From positions 620,001-684,000 of the forward strand of contig NZ_JARXYP010000002.1 in NCBI RefSeq assembly GCF_029893805.1: DNA of 64,000 nt. Reading direction: 5' to 3'. This document shows, piece after piece, positions 48,118 through 56,201 of this stretch. The notes below the pieces were generated by a model. The model saw only the letters and a list, made by a program, of their open reading frames with translations, did no database searches and was not told the DNA's origin. The DNA comes from Streptomyces sp. SAI-135. Lineage in GTDB: Bacteria; Actinomycetota; Actinomycetes; Streptomycetales; Streptomycetaceae. Position 1 is the stretch's first letter. The number at the start of each line of letters is the position of its first letter. The position numbers were made by a program, and so were the translations under genes.

Positions 48118-49872
48118 TCAGACACGACGCACGGTGTGCAGGGTCCTGGCGTAGGTGCCCGAGCCGTCGAGGAGGGACGCGCCACCGAGGTCCGACATGG
48201 TGGGACCGTTGACCGTCTTCCGGCTGGAGAGGAAGCGGCGTCTGCCGTCGTCGTCGAGCCCCAGGTAGATCCCGACGTGGTCGATCGTCTGACTGACCCC
48301 GTCGTCGCTGGAGTCGGCGTTGAACAGCACCAGGTCGCCGGGCTGGAGCAGGGTTGCGGCGGGCGGAGTGGTCCCGGTGGCGCGGTCGACGACCACGCCT
48401 GGCGCGTAGTCGGCCATGTGCCGTGACTTGCGCGGTATCCGCGTACCGGAGGTGTCCTCGTCGGCGGCCAGGGGCACGCCCAGGTGGTAGCCGTAGACCA
48501 TGCGTGTGTAGCCCGAGCAGTCGAGGTTGCCGACCTGCTTGCCGGACGGCCCCTTGTACGTACCGTCCGGGAAGGTCCAGCCCACCTTCATGTACTCGTG
48601 GAAGTCGGCGCCCTCGAGCCGGTAGCCATGTGTGTCGAGGTAGCCGTAGCCGGACTCGCCCAGCACCTGCTTTCCCTGGGCCGGTCCGGCGCCGGCCGTG
48701 ACCGCCGCAGCGCCGCCGAGGAACATCGCAGCGTACGCGAGGACGTCCGGGGCGGTGGATCCCGCCCAGGCTCGGATCGTCTGCTCCACCTGAGCCGTCC
48801 AGGTGCCGTCGAACGGCTCTGGCAGCACACGCACCCAGTCGCCGTGGCTGACGGTCGGCAGGACCGCCCAGTTCGCGGCGTCCACCTCCAGGCGGCTCAC
48901 GGACAGCCGGACGGGCAGGTTGGTGCAGCCCTCGTTGGCCAGGGCGCGCACGCCCACCCGGCCCTTGACCAATGTGGGCGTGGAGTCGCTGATGTCGAAG
49001 GCCCACGAGGCCGGTTCCGCCGAGGCGGACCGCCATGCCTTCGCCTGGATCCGGGCGCCCTCCCGCCGCACCCGGATCGTCCACTCGGTCCCCGCCGGCA
49101 CTCCCGTGGCCAGGGTGATCGCCGTCGCCAGCGAACTCGCCGTGTTGGTGACCTCCTTCTCCAGGCGCATCTCGACCGCCCCGGAAGTGAGGAAGGACAG
49201 CCGCGCCCGGTAGTGGTTCTGGGTGCTGCCGTAGCCGAAGGTCAGCGCGAACGAACAGGCCTGCCCCGTCGGCACCTTGTCGAAAGCGGCCGTGCAGCGT
49301 ACGTCGACATCGGTGATCTCGTCGTCGCGCAGGCTCGCGTGCCGGCTGTACCCGGCGGTCGTGAGGTCGACGATTCCGGTGCCCGGCACCACCGAGAAGT
49401 CGGTCCTGAAGGTCTCGGACGTGACCCACGTGCCGCCGCCGGGCGAGGCACCCCAGTACGCCCTGTCCCCCTCGTCCAGCGCGAGGTCCGGCAGTGTGCG
49501 CTGGAAGTCGTCCACGAAGGGCCGCTTGTTCTCCGCGAACGTCCGATGCGGGCCGGGCAGTACGACGGTTCGCGCGCCGTGGGTCAGCACCGCGACGCGC
49601 TTGCCCCCGGACGTCACCTCGGTGCGGGCCGGGGTGCCGGGCAGCACGGTGGCGGTGAGGGGGGTGGCCAGGCCCACCGGGGTGAAGTGTGCGGCGCCGA
49701 GCGGCGCCATGGACACCCATGAACGGGCGGAGGAAAGTCCGCCCGGTCCGGGGAAGGCCGGCACGTCCGCGAGCGCGGCGGCGCGCGCCGGGACGGCGGT
49801 CAGACCGGTGAGCGGGGCGGCGGCAGAGCCTGCCAGGGCGGCGAGGAGTCTTCGCCGAGTTGTGTGAGACAT
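48118..49872 (-). CDS. Exported NlpC/P60-like hydrolase
   Basis: 584 residues. The N-terminus has a Tat-like signal TTRRRLLAALAGSAAAPLTG cut near PARAA. A middle jelly-roll, lectin-like part (about 150-330, FRTDFSVVPGTG, WTIRVRREGARIQAKAWR) precedes the C-terminal NlpC/P60 domain with Cys452 in LDCSGYTRMVYG and His532 in IDHVGIYLG. Such enzymes cut peptidoglycan peptides or related amide bonds. The lectin-like part could hold it on the wall. It has no neighbour in its operon. Confidence 0.87.
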   Translation of the reverse strand: MSHTTRRRLLAALAGSAAAPLTGLTAVPARAAALADVPAFPGPGGLSSARSWVSMAPLGAAHFTPVGLATPLTATVLPGTPARTEVTSGGKRVAVLTHGARTVVLPGPHRTFAENKRPFVDDFQRTLPDLALDEGDRAYWGASPGGGTWVTSETFRTDFSVVPGTGIVDLTTAGYSRHASLRDDEITDVDVRCTAAFDKVPTGQACSFALTFGYGSTQNHYRARLSFLTSGAVEMRLEKEVTNTASSLATAITLATGVPAGTEWTIRVRREGARIQAKAWRSASAEPASWAFDISDSTPTLVKGRVGVRALANEGCTNLPVRLSVSRLEVDAANWAVLPTVSHGDWVRVLPEPFDGTWTAQVEQTIRAWAGSTAPDVLAYAAMFLGGAAAVTAGAGPAQGKQVLGESGYGYLDTHGYRLEGADFHEYMKVGWTFPDGTYKGPSGKQVGNLDCSGYTRMVYGYHLGVPLAADEDTSGTRIPRKSRHMADYAPGVVVDRATGTTPPAATLLQPGDLVLFNADSSDDGVSQTIDHVGIYLGLDDDGRRRFLSSRKTVNGPTMSDLGGASLLDGSGTYARTLHTVRRV

Positions 49873-49974
49873 GTGGGTGATGATCCGTCACCGCCTGCCG
49901 ACATGTCTCGGCAGGCCCGAGTTCGGGAGGAGAGCACGACGTCTCATCGGCCGCGCCATTCGATATGGAAGTGG

Positions 49975-50550
49975 TCAGTCGGCAACGCTTGAGCTATTGC
50001 GCTTGTTGGCGAGGAAGCGCGCCTTCTTCTCGCGATTTCCACACGTATTCATGTCGCACCATTTCCGCGTGCCGCCTCTACTGGTGTCCAAAAATGCGGC
50101 TCGACATGTGGGCGATGCGCACAAGGAGATCTTTCCCTCTCGTTCTCCCGAGAGGAGGCTGATTGCATCGGCGGCGATCACGCTGAGGGCATCTTCCACG
50201 GAAGAGGAGCCCAGCCGCCATTCCCGGCCTCTCTCGGGCGTCAAGATCACCGAGGCCAGACCGCGGGTACTGCATTCATTGATGACATGGACAGCCGAAG
50301 AGGGGAACGGGTTCTGGTTTGCAACGGCCGTGGCCGCTGCATGAATTGACTCCCTCAGCTCTCGAGCCCGATCGAGCTGGGACCTGGTGCAGGAGTCGAC
50401 CGCGAGCCCATTGACCGCCAACCAGTCCGTGAGCCGGGAGGGTACGGGGATCCGCTCCAATGGTGCACCGTAACGCTCCGAGAGGGTGCCCGTAAAGCTG
50501 GTCGCCAGCACTTTTCCCAGGCGAAAATCGGGGAAGTGAACGGTAGCCAC
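49975..50550 (-). CDS. CGNR zinc-finger transcription regulator (ABATE type)
   Basis: 191 residues from GTG. The C-terminal zinc finger has C144, C149, C165 and C170 with the name-giving CGNR at 170-173 (DMNTCGNREKKARF). The N-terminal ABATE-like domain is a possible stress or ligand sensor. Codon use is less G/C-biased than in neighbouring genes. The gene is divergent from a LysE-type exporter; two matching palindromes lie between them, the nearer one only two bases from this start, as expected for autorepression. Confidence 0.88.
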   Translation of the reverse strand: MATVHFPDFRLGKVLATSFTGTLSERYGAPLERIPVPSRLTDWLAVNGLAVDSCTRSQLDRARELRESIHAAATAVANQNPFPSSAVHVINECSTRGLASVILTPERGREWRLGSSSVEDALSVIAADAISLLSGEREGKISLCASPTCRAAFLDTSRGGTRKWCDMNTCGNREKKARFLANKRNSSSVAD

Positions 50551-50552
50551 GG

Positions 50553-50569
50553 AACCACCTTAGCCGGTT
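50553..50569. promoter_or_regulatory. Operator copy 1, CGNR-LysE intergenic region
   Basis: AACCACCTTAGCCGGTT fits the pseudo-palindrome AACC-NN-CT-T-AG-NN-GGTT. It abuts the CGNR start codon and would cover its ribosome site. A second copy starts exactly 42 bp away. Confidence 0.6.
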
Positions 50570-50594
50570 GCCGCTCGCAGGGCAAGCATGTTAG

Positions 50595-50611
50595 AACCGC
50601 CTTAGATGGTT
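50595..50611. promoter_or_regulatory. Operator copy 2, CGNR-LysE intergenic region
   Basis: AACCGCCTTAGATGGTT shares the same pattern as copy 1. On the minus strand it ends next to TAACAT (50588-50593), a -10-like box for the CGNR gene, so it would sit in the promoter spacer. The 42-bp phase equals four helical turns. Confidence 0.6.
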
Positions 50612-50756
50612 CTTCATCGACGAGGCGATCCCACGGAATCTTCGAGGTCGACAGCGATGGTTCGGCCATCGGCTGGAGCGACGAGGTGCGGATCGATCAC
50701 TACTGGCGTCGAGGGTTCGTTCCCGGCACGCCAGTCGAAGCGGGAGGTAGTCGAGC

Positions 50757-51380
50757 ATGGTGGATTTAGCGGTATTGCCGAGCTACGTTGCGGTGATCCT
50801 GCTCTTTCTCGCCCCACCCGGACCAGATATGGCCTACATGCTCGCAGTGGGCCTTGAAGGTGGTCGCCTGTCCGCTCTGAAAGCCATCCTCGGCATAGCA
50901 ACAGGTATGAGCGTCTATGCCGCCGCCGTCGTTGCCGGGATGGGGGAGATAGCCCGATCACAACCATCGGTGCTTGATGCGGTGAGAATTCTGGGTGCCG
51001 CGTACTTGCTGTGGCTGGCATACGTGACAATGCGAAATGTGCGTCGCGCGGTCAACGGACGCGACGGCATCACGGCAGGCAGGTGGTATACGCGAGGAGC
51101 ATTGGTCAGCCTGACGAACCCGAAAATAATTCTCTTCTACCTTGCGGTGCTTCCACAGTTCATAGGGAAGGCAGAGAATCCCGAACTGCAGATGACCGTT
51201 CTCGGCGCAATCAACGTTCTGATGGAGGTCCTGCTTTACGGTTCCATTGGAGTGCTGGCGGGATTCTTTCATGCACGGCTCACCGGCTCAACAAAGGCGA
51301 CGACCGCGCTGAATTATTCCGCGTGCGCCGTTTATGTCGTGCTGGCAGCTGCCATCACTGTCGAGATCCTCCTGGCCTGA
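50757..51380 (+). CDS. LysE/RhtB-family exporter
   Basis: 207 residues, GGGAGG upstream of the ATG. Six membrane helices and the family's N-terminal PPGPDMAYMLAVGLEGGR motif (the PGP turn after helix 1) and ALVSLTNPKIILFYLAVLPQF (helix 4 entry) are clear. Such proteins export amino acids or related small compounds. The gene uses more A/T-ending codons than the window average, like its divergent CGNR regulator, suggesting that the pair was gained together. Confidence 0.92.
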   Translation: MVDLAVLPSYVAVILLFLAPPGPDMAYMLAVGLEGGRLSALKAILGIATGMSVYAAAVVAGMGEIARSQPSVLDAVRILGAAYLLWLAYVTMRNVRRAVNGRDGITAGRWYTRGALVSLTNPKIILFYLAVLPQFIGKAENPELQMTVLGAINVLMEVLLYGSIGVLAGFFHARLTGSTKATTALNYSACAVYVVLAAAITVEILLA

Positions 51381-51412
51381 CAGCGGCTAACGGGATGGGG
51401 GAAGCCGTGCCG

Positions 51413-51676
51413 ATGCCCATGGACCGGGCCGAGGAGCGACTGCATCATGAGTTGAGCCGTGGGCGGCAGCCCCTCGCCGAGCTGGACTCGGACGAGGTGT
51501 GGCGCAGGTTCGTACGCTTCGGCTCCCAACGCTTCGTCACCGCGGACACGCCCGACGCTGATGGCCCTCTCTTCCAGTACGGGACCCATGCCTTCGTGGG
51601 ACCGCCCGTCTTCACGCTGGACCTTGCCCGGGAGTTCGAGATCAATGACGCAAGTGTGATCACAGCCGCGAAGTGA
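51413..51676 (+). CDS. Short hypothetical protein, possibly truncated
   Basis: 87 residues; starts at ATG 51395, 51413 or 51419 are possible and GGGGGAA precedes 51413. The sequence (DEVWRRFVRFGSQRFVTAD, GPLFQYGTHAF) looks like a genuine globular protein with G/C-ending codons, but I know no family. It lies 32 bp after the exporter gene and ends abruptly in INDASVITAAK, so it may be a remnant of a longer gene. Confidence 0.5.
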   Translation: MPMDRAEERLHHELSRGRQPLAELDSDEVWRRFVRFGSQRFVTADTPDADGPLFQYGTHAFVGPPVFTLDLAREFEINDASVITAAK

Positions 51677-51814
51677 TGTGCCGGATGACGCTCCGTGACC
51701 GCTCCCCAACATCTGTGCCGGAACCGCCTTTTGGAAACACTTGCCCGAAGTCTCAGCGTCAGGCGACGGCCAACGGCGCTGCCATGCCGGCGATCGCTGT
51801 GTGGCTGTCGGCCT

Positions 51815-53326
51815 TCAGGGGCCGACCGCCGTCGGCGGGGTGGCGGAGCCGGGCAGGCAGTGGTCGAGGAGTGCGTGCATACGGGGGACGGGGAGGGATG
51901 GGTTGGCCGCGGCGCCCTCTGCGGTGCGGAGGTCGGTGAGGAGGGTTTCCAGGGTCTCCGGTGTGAGGGCCGGGTTGGTGGCGGCTGCCCGGCGTACCGC
52001 GTCGTCAGGGTCTTTCAGCGGGGGTTCGGGCAAAGCGGGGTCTGCCGCGGCCAGGGCGCGTACCTCGGGGTCCGGGTGGCCTACGAGGTGGGTCCGGCCG
52101 GTGCGGGGGAACGCGCGCAGGGTCAGCAGGTGGGGACGGTGGGCCGGACGGGTCACGAAGACGTCCAGGAGCAGTTGCGGCGGAGCCAGTGGATGGTGGC
52201 AGGCAAGCCGGATCCGTACCTCCTCGTCATCGTCCCGCGCGAGTGTCCCGACGAGCTCTTCGGACAGACCGGGCCAGCTCGCCGCAACCCTGCGGAGCAC
52301 CGGTTCCTCGGACACCGCGCAGGTGGCGTACCAGTCGGGCGACGGCTCGGTTCCCGGCACCGTGATCGGGCAGGTGCAGTCGGGACCGTGCCCGACGACC
52401 CTGTGGACGGCCTCGAATTCGGCCCAGCTACGGATGGAGGGCTGGATGTGGGCACGCATTCGCACATCCTCGTCCGGATCCAGCCTCAGCTCCGCCGCCA
52501 CCTCCGTTCCCAGGTCCGGTCGGGTGGCGACCAGCCTGCGGATCTCCCCATCCGGGTGGCGGGCGAGCCGGGCAAGGGCGTAGGCCGGGGTATGACGGTT
52601 CCTGGCCAGCGGGTGCACCTCGTCGTCCGCGAAGCACTGCTCGACGACCGCGGGTGACAAGGCACAGGTTCCGAGGATGTACCACGTCTCGCGTGATTCG
52701 CGTGATCCGATGGACTGCAGCCTGGCCTCCACCGCCTCCGGGTCCAGCACCCAGTTGCTCTGACGCGCCGCGTTCCGGACCGCCGGGTCGGGGTCGTCCA
52801 GCAGGGCTTTGCGCTGTTCGGCGGTGAGTGACTGCCACTGAAGGGCGGCGTACAGACGAAGTGCGGGATGGTCGTGACCGGCCATGTCCCGCGGGAAGGA
52901 CGGAGGGACCTGCCGGGAGGACCAGAGCTCACCAGCGATCTCTTTCGCGGTGACCCTGCCGTCCTCGCCTCCTTCCTGAGCGGTGAGGAAGGTGACGAGT
53001 ATGTCCTCCGGCAGCGGCCGGACCCACCGGGGCTGGCGTCGGGGGCCGGCGGCGAGACGCGCGCGGACGAGTCCTGAGGGGTCCGACGCCAAGGGAGCGA
53101 GTCGTGTGGGGTCGACATGCAGGTTGCGGGCGAGGGCGCTGCGGATCCGCTCGTCCGAGTGGCGCAGGGCGGCGTCGACGACGGGATCGGGCAGGTCGCG
53201 ACCCTCGCACATCAGCAAACCGGCCTCACCGGCCGCTTCGTCCAGGAGACGTATCAGCGCGTCGGCGGGCGCGGCCGTGTTGAAGGCGATGCCGCGCAGC
53301 CACGGTTGACGGAGAGAGTCGGACAC
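51815..53326 (-). CDS. Leucine-rich-variant (LRV) repeat protein
   Basis: 503 residues from GTG (another GTG one codon earlier). Helical repeats of about 24-28 residues recur, such as DEDVRMRAHIQ, DDEEVRIRLACHHPLAPPQLL, DPEVRALAAADPALPEPPL and DDAVRRAAATNPALTPETLETLL, the LRV pattern of V-R-x-x-hh-A-x-N-P. Two Cys (DCTCPITV) lie in a loop. LRV solenoids bind proteins; some carry iron-sulfur clusters, but the N-terminal cysteine set of that type is not seen. Function unknown. Unlike the HEAT protein at 23924, it stands away from the MoxR operon. Confidence 0.82.
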   Translation of the reverse strand: MSDSLRQPWLRGIAFNTAAPADALIRLLDEAAGEAGLLMCEGRDLPDPVVDAALRHSDERIRSALARNLHVDPTRLAPLASDPSGLVRARLAAGPRRQPRWVRPLPEDILVTFLTAQEGGEDGRVTAKEIAGELWSSRQVPPSFPRDMAGHDHPALRLYAALQWQSLTAEQRKALLDDPDPAVRNAARQSNWVLDPEAVEARLQSIGSRESRETWYILGTCALSPAVVEQCFADDEVHPLARNRHTPAYALARLARHPDGEIRRLVATRPDLGTEVAAELRLDPDEDVRMRAHIQPSIRSWAEFEAVHRVVGHGPDCTCPITVPGTEPSPDWYATCAVSEEPVLRRVAASWPGLSEELVGTLARDDDEEVRIRLACHHPLAPPQLLLDVFVTRPAHRPHLLTLRAFPRTGRTHLVGHPDPEVRALAAADPALPEPPLKDPDDAVRRAAATNPALTPETLETLLTDLRTAEGAAANPSLPVPRMHALLDHCLPGSATPPTAVGP

Positions 53327-53451
53327 CACGTCATCCTGCCACCTCGCCTCCTGGACCCGGGTCGCCCGACGGGCGACGATGTCGCCACGCGTCACTGCAA
53401 GCTCGCAGTCCGCCAGGAGTTGACGCGCCGGTCACGGCGATCAACACACTG

Positions 53452-53964
53452 CTATGTCCCTGTCGCGCGCGTCATCACGTAGGTGTTCCCGATGTCGGTA
53501 TCGCCGTAGAAGAAGAACAGCTTCAACTCGTCGTGCTGGTCACGGTCCACGTAGAAGGACCATGTGTACGTCGATGGGGGCTCGGGAGCCGAGGTGTTCG
53601 CGGCTGCCGGGGTGGAGGAACGGGTCTCTGCTCGGGTCCGTGCTGTCAGGGCGACTCTGACGACCTGTCCGCCCTCGTCGTCGGTCAGTTGCCAGGTTCC
53701 CGTACCGGAGAGGCGCCAGCCGTCCTCGAAGTCGAAGTCCTGACCGTCGAGCCTTTCGAGAAGAGCCGTTCTGTCTTCGCGGAGGACCACACGAGTCCCC
53801 TCTACGTTCTGCCAGTCTCCGGCGACTTCGGCGGCCGTGGTGTCGTGGATCCCTGTGCCGTCGTAGTACTGATAGGGGTTGGCGCATGCCGTCAGGGCAG
53901 CCAGGACCATCAGCAATCCCGCCAGGTGCGCCCCCCACACGCGCAGTCTGTCTCCACTCGCCAC
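53452..53964 (-). CDS. Lipoprotein of unknown function
   Basis: 170 residues from a GTG with GGGGGAG six bases ahead. The signal peptide ends in the lipobox LTAC (about residue 26-29). The mature part has a W/G-rich beta pattern (GDWQNVEGTRVVLREDRTALLERL, WRLSGTGTWQL) and ends in FFFYGDTDIGNTYVMTR, resembling surface lipoproteins with a lipocalin-like sheet, though no family is certain. It is divergent from the pentapeptide-repeat gene, with a 16-bp palindrome between them. Confidence 0.75.
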   Translation of the reverse strand: MASGDRLRVWGAHLAGLLMVLAALTACANPYQYYDGTGIHDTTAAEVAGDWQNVEGTRVVLREDRTALLERLDGQDFDFEDGWRLSGTGTWQLTDDEGGQVVRVALTARTRAETRSSTPAAANTSAPEPPSTYTWSFYVDRDQHDELKLFFFYGDTDIGNTYVMTRATGT

Positions 53965-54032
53965 GAGGATCTCCCCCTCCGCCCGCATCACCCCACCCAC
54001 AGAGCGGGCCTTGCGGACACCTTGGCAGAAAT

Positions 54033-54048
54033 ATTGAACATGTTCAAT
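54033..54048. promoter_or_regulatory. Perfect 16-bp palindrome, probable operator
   Basis: ATTGAACATGTTCAAT is a perfect 16-bp palindrome, A/T-rich in a G/C-rich genome. It lies upstream of the -35 box of the pentapeptide gene and between two divergent starts. It differs from the LexA box by having two rather than four central bases. The binding protein is not known. Confidence 0.55.
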
Positions 54049-54068
54049 TCCGTGGGGGCGCAATGGTC

Positions 54069-54097
54069 TTGATCGTCTTCTGGGCGACGCCTACGCT
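54069..54097 (+). promoter_or_regulatory. Promoter of leaderless pentapeptide-repeat gene
   Basis: TTGATC (54069-54074) and TACGCT (54092-54097) are 17 bp apart. The ATG at 54107 follows nine bases later with no ribosome site between, as for a leaderless transcript. Confidence 0.55.
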
Positions 54098-54106
54098 CTC
54101 TTGCCC

Positions 54107-55267
54107 ATGGGGATGGGGGAGCCGGACCGCAGACGGCGGGCGTGGCACGACGGGCAGGTCAGGCGTCGTGCAGCCGCAGCGCTGCTGGCCGGGACAGGGC
54201 TGTTCGTTCTGGGCACAGTGTTCGTCGTGCTGCCGGGGATAGTGGTCGACCACGATCTCGCCGGGGCGCGCGTGGCCGCGCAGGATCGGCTGAAGGCGGT
54301 CAACGATGTCCGTACGACGCTGTTTCAGGTGGTCGGCGGCCTGGTCCTGCTGTTCGGCGCCTACGCCACATGGCGGCAACTGCGGGTCAGTCAGGAAGGA
54401 TTGCGCGCCACCCAAGAGGGCTACGTCACCGATCGGTTCAGCCGGGCCGTCGACCAACTCGGCAGCGACAAGCTGGATGTGCGCATCGGCGGTTTGCACG
54501 CGCTGTGGCGGATCGCGGAGCAGTCCACCCGCGACCGGGAGGCCATCATCTCCATCCAGGCCGCGTATCTGCGGACACACCTCCCGTGGCCGCCGGCCGG
54601 TCCGGAATCACCGGCGGCAGACGTGTCCATCAACGACATCGCACCCCTGGAGACCCGCGCCGCCGACGCTCAGGTGGCGCTGACCGCGCTCGGCGTGCTG
54701 TGCCGGCAGCGGGAGCAGTCCTGGGTCAACCTCAGCGGCACCGACTTGCGCCGGGCCGACTGCGACGGGCTGTGGTTCCCCGAGGTCAACCTCGACCGTG
54801 CCTGCATGGAGGCGGCCGGCCTGTATCACGCCAACCTGACCCAGGCGTCCCTGGCCTCGGTCAACCTGCGGCACGCCGACCTCACGACGGCGATTCTCCG
54901 CCGGACGCGCTGCGTCCTGGCCGATGTGCGGGCCGCGAAGCTGGTCGAGACCGACCTGCGTGACGCCGACTTCACCAGCACCGATCTCCGCGAGGCGAAC
55001 CTGCGCAAGGCCGTGGCCCACGGTGCCGTCTTCCACCGCGCCGACCTCCGCATGGCCGACTTGCGCGGCACCGACCTGAGCACCGCCGACCTTGTCGAAG
55101 CGCGCCTGACCGGTGCCCTCGTCAGTGAGCACACCCGTTGGCCCGCCGGTTTCGACCACGCGGCCGCGGGGGTCGTCATCACCGAGGACCCCGGACCCGA
55201 GCCGTCGCCCCTGCTCCAGCCGCCCGGCATGACGTGGCAGGCGCCGCCACTGCGGTCCACTCCCTGA
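54107..55267 (+). CDS. Membrane-anchored pentapeptide-repeat protein
   Basis: 386 residues from ATG 54107. Two membrane helices (about 23-45 and 70-92) are followed by a helical region with RFSRAVDQLGSDKLDVRIGGLHALW, then pentapeptide repeats from about 205 to 350 of the A(D/N)LXX type (VNLRHADLTTAILRRT, ADFTSTDLREANLRKA, ADLRMADLRGTDLSTADLVEA). The VDQLGSDKLDVRIGGLYALERIA-type stretch is shared by many membrane pentapeptide proteins of actinomycetes. The repeats form a right-handed beta helix that may bind another protein. Function unknown. Confidence 0.88.
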   Translation: MGMGEPDRRRRAWHDGQVRRRAAAALLAGTGLFVLGTVFVVLPGIVVDHDLAGARVAAQDRLKAVNDVRTTLFQVVGGLVLLFGAYATWRQLRVSQEGLRATQEGYVTDRFSRAVDQLGSDKLDVRIGGLHALWRIAEQSTRDREAIISIQAAYLRTHLPWPPAGPESPAADVSINDIAPLETRAADAQVALTALGVLCRQREQSWVNLSGTDLRRADCDGLWFPEVNLDRACMEAAGLYHANLTQASLASVNLRHADLTTAILRRTRCVLADVRAAKLVETDLRDADFTSTDLREANLRKAVAHGAVFHRADLRMADLRGTDLSTADLVEARLTGALVSEHTRWPAGFDHAAAGVVITEDPGPEPSPLLQPPGMTWQAPPLRSTP

Positions 55268-55302
55268 ACGAGGAGCGTCGATCAGGACTGCGTCCACCGT
55301 GA

Positions 55303-55611
55303 TCACGGGGCCTCTGCACTTCCCCACCGCGCCCACAGCGTGACGTGCCATTCGTCGGCGTCGGGAGCGGGTGGGGCGATTGCGGGTACGGGGCCGGGGG
55401 CCGTTTCGACGAGGTGCAGAAGCGTCCAGGCGACGCCGTAGCAGTCGTCGGGACCGAAGCAGGTTGCCAGAGCCCTGGCCTCGTCGGACGTGACCGGCCG
55501 TGCGATCGCGTCGAGTTGACGGACTCGACGGTCGATCTTTTCTTCGTCGGCGTCACGGTCGGGGAGCGGGCCGTGGGCAACGAACGTCCGCACCTCTGGT
55601 CTCAGTCTCAT
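55303..55611 (-). CDS. Small hypothetical protein
   Basis: 102 residues from the ATG at 55611. The product has no signal peptide, membrane helix or known motif. WHVTLWARWG near the C-terminus and CFGPDDCYGVAWTLLHLVE in the middle suggest a small alpha/beta protein, and the wording VAWTLLHLVETAPG recurs in streptomycete hypotheticals. It lies between a convergent pentapeptide-repeat gene and a WhiB-like gene on its own strand, 32 bp downstream of the latter, so they may share a transcript. Confidence 0.65.
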   Translation of the reverse strand: MRLRPEVRTFVAHGPLPDRDADEEKIDRRVRQLDAIARPVTSDEARALATCFGPDDCYGVAWTLLHLVETAPGPVPAIAPPAPDADEWHVTLWARWGSAEAP

Positions 55612-55643
55612 GGGCGAATGATCGACTGCCACAGCCGCTCCGC

Positions 55644-55961
55644 TCAACCTGCCAGATGAGACGGTCTCCCGGTGGTCGCGATCGTAGTGCGCTCGTGGGC
55701 CGCACGAGCCGTCGCAAGCAGGCTGCGCCAGGAAGTGACCGTTGGGCGACGCCTCAGCAGGGCCCGGCGTTCGCGTTCGGTCATTCCTCCCCATATGCCG
55801 AACTCAATGCGCTGGTCCAGGGCGTAAGCGAGACACTCGGTCCGTACGGTGCAGCCGCTGCACAGTGCTTTGGCACGGTTCTGCGCAGCGCCCTCGACGA
55901 ACAGATCGTCGGGGTCCGCAGTCCGGCACAGCCCCTGTTCACTCCAGTCGGTGTCCGCCAT
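55644..55961 (-). CDS. WblA-like WhiB-family regulator
   Basis: 105 residues. Cluster cysteines are C12, C34, C37 and C43; the turn GIWGG is intact (55-59). The wording DPDDLFVEGAAQNRAKALC and MTERERRALLRRRPTVTSW is that of WblA, the antibiotic-repressing, development-linked WhiB protein of Streptomyces, rather than WhiB or WhiD. Since WblA is normally encoded elsewhere in a conserved locus, this copy could be a paralogue. Differences from the usual WblA include CSGCTVRTECLAYAL. Confidence 0.9.
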   Translation of the reverse strand: MADTDWSEQGLCRTADPDDLFVEGAAQNRAKALCSGCTVRTECLAYALDQRIEFGIWGGMTERERRALLRRRPTVTSWRSLLATARAAHERTTIATTGRPSHLAG

Positions 55962-56002
55962 CCGGTGATGCCGTCCTCTCCTCTGACCCGCCTAGTGCAT
56001 TT

Positions 56003-56030
56003 CCTGTTGCCCCCTGCTCGAAGCAACAGG
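56003..56030. repeat. Inverted repeat upstream of WblA-like gene
   Basis: CCTGTTGC and GCAACAGG form an 8-bp perfect inverted repeat over a 12-base loop, 42 bases before the WblA-like gene start. It may be an operator for that gene or a weak terminator of the decayed gene upstream; no further feature is seen in 55962-56200. Confidence 0.4.
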
Positions 56031-56201
56031 CATATGACACTACGCCGTTCGGAGAATCGGTCCTTCAGCTCCGCATCGTCACACCTTCGAGTGAGCGACA
56101 TTTGCCTTCTGTGCGCAGCACGGCTATGTGTGCAGGCCTTGGGGCACTTCGCTTCGGGGCACTTCGGGCACGCGGGGCCCGCAAACGCCCCTTGCCGGTG
56201 G

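Noticed and set aside
54033..54048. Reading ATTGAACATGTTCAAT as a LexA (SOS) box.
   Set aside because: The actinobacterial LexA site has GAAC and GTTC four bases apart; here only two bases separate them, and no DNA-repair gene follows.
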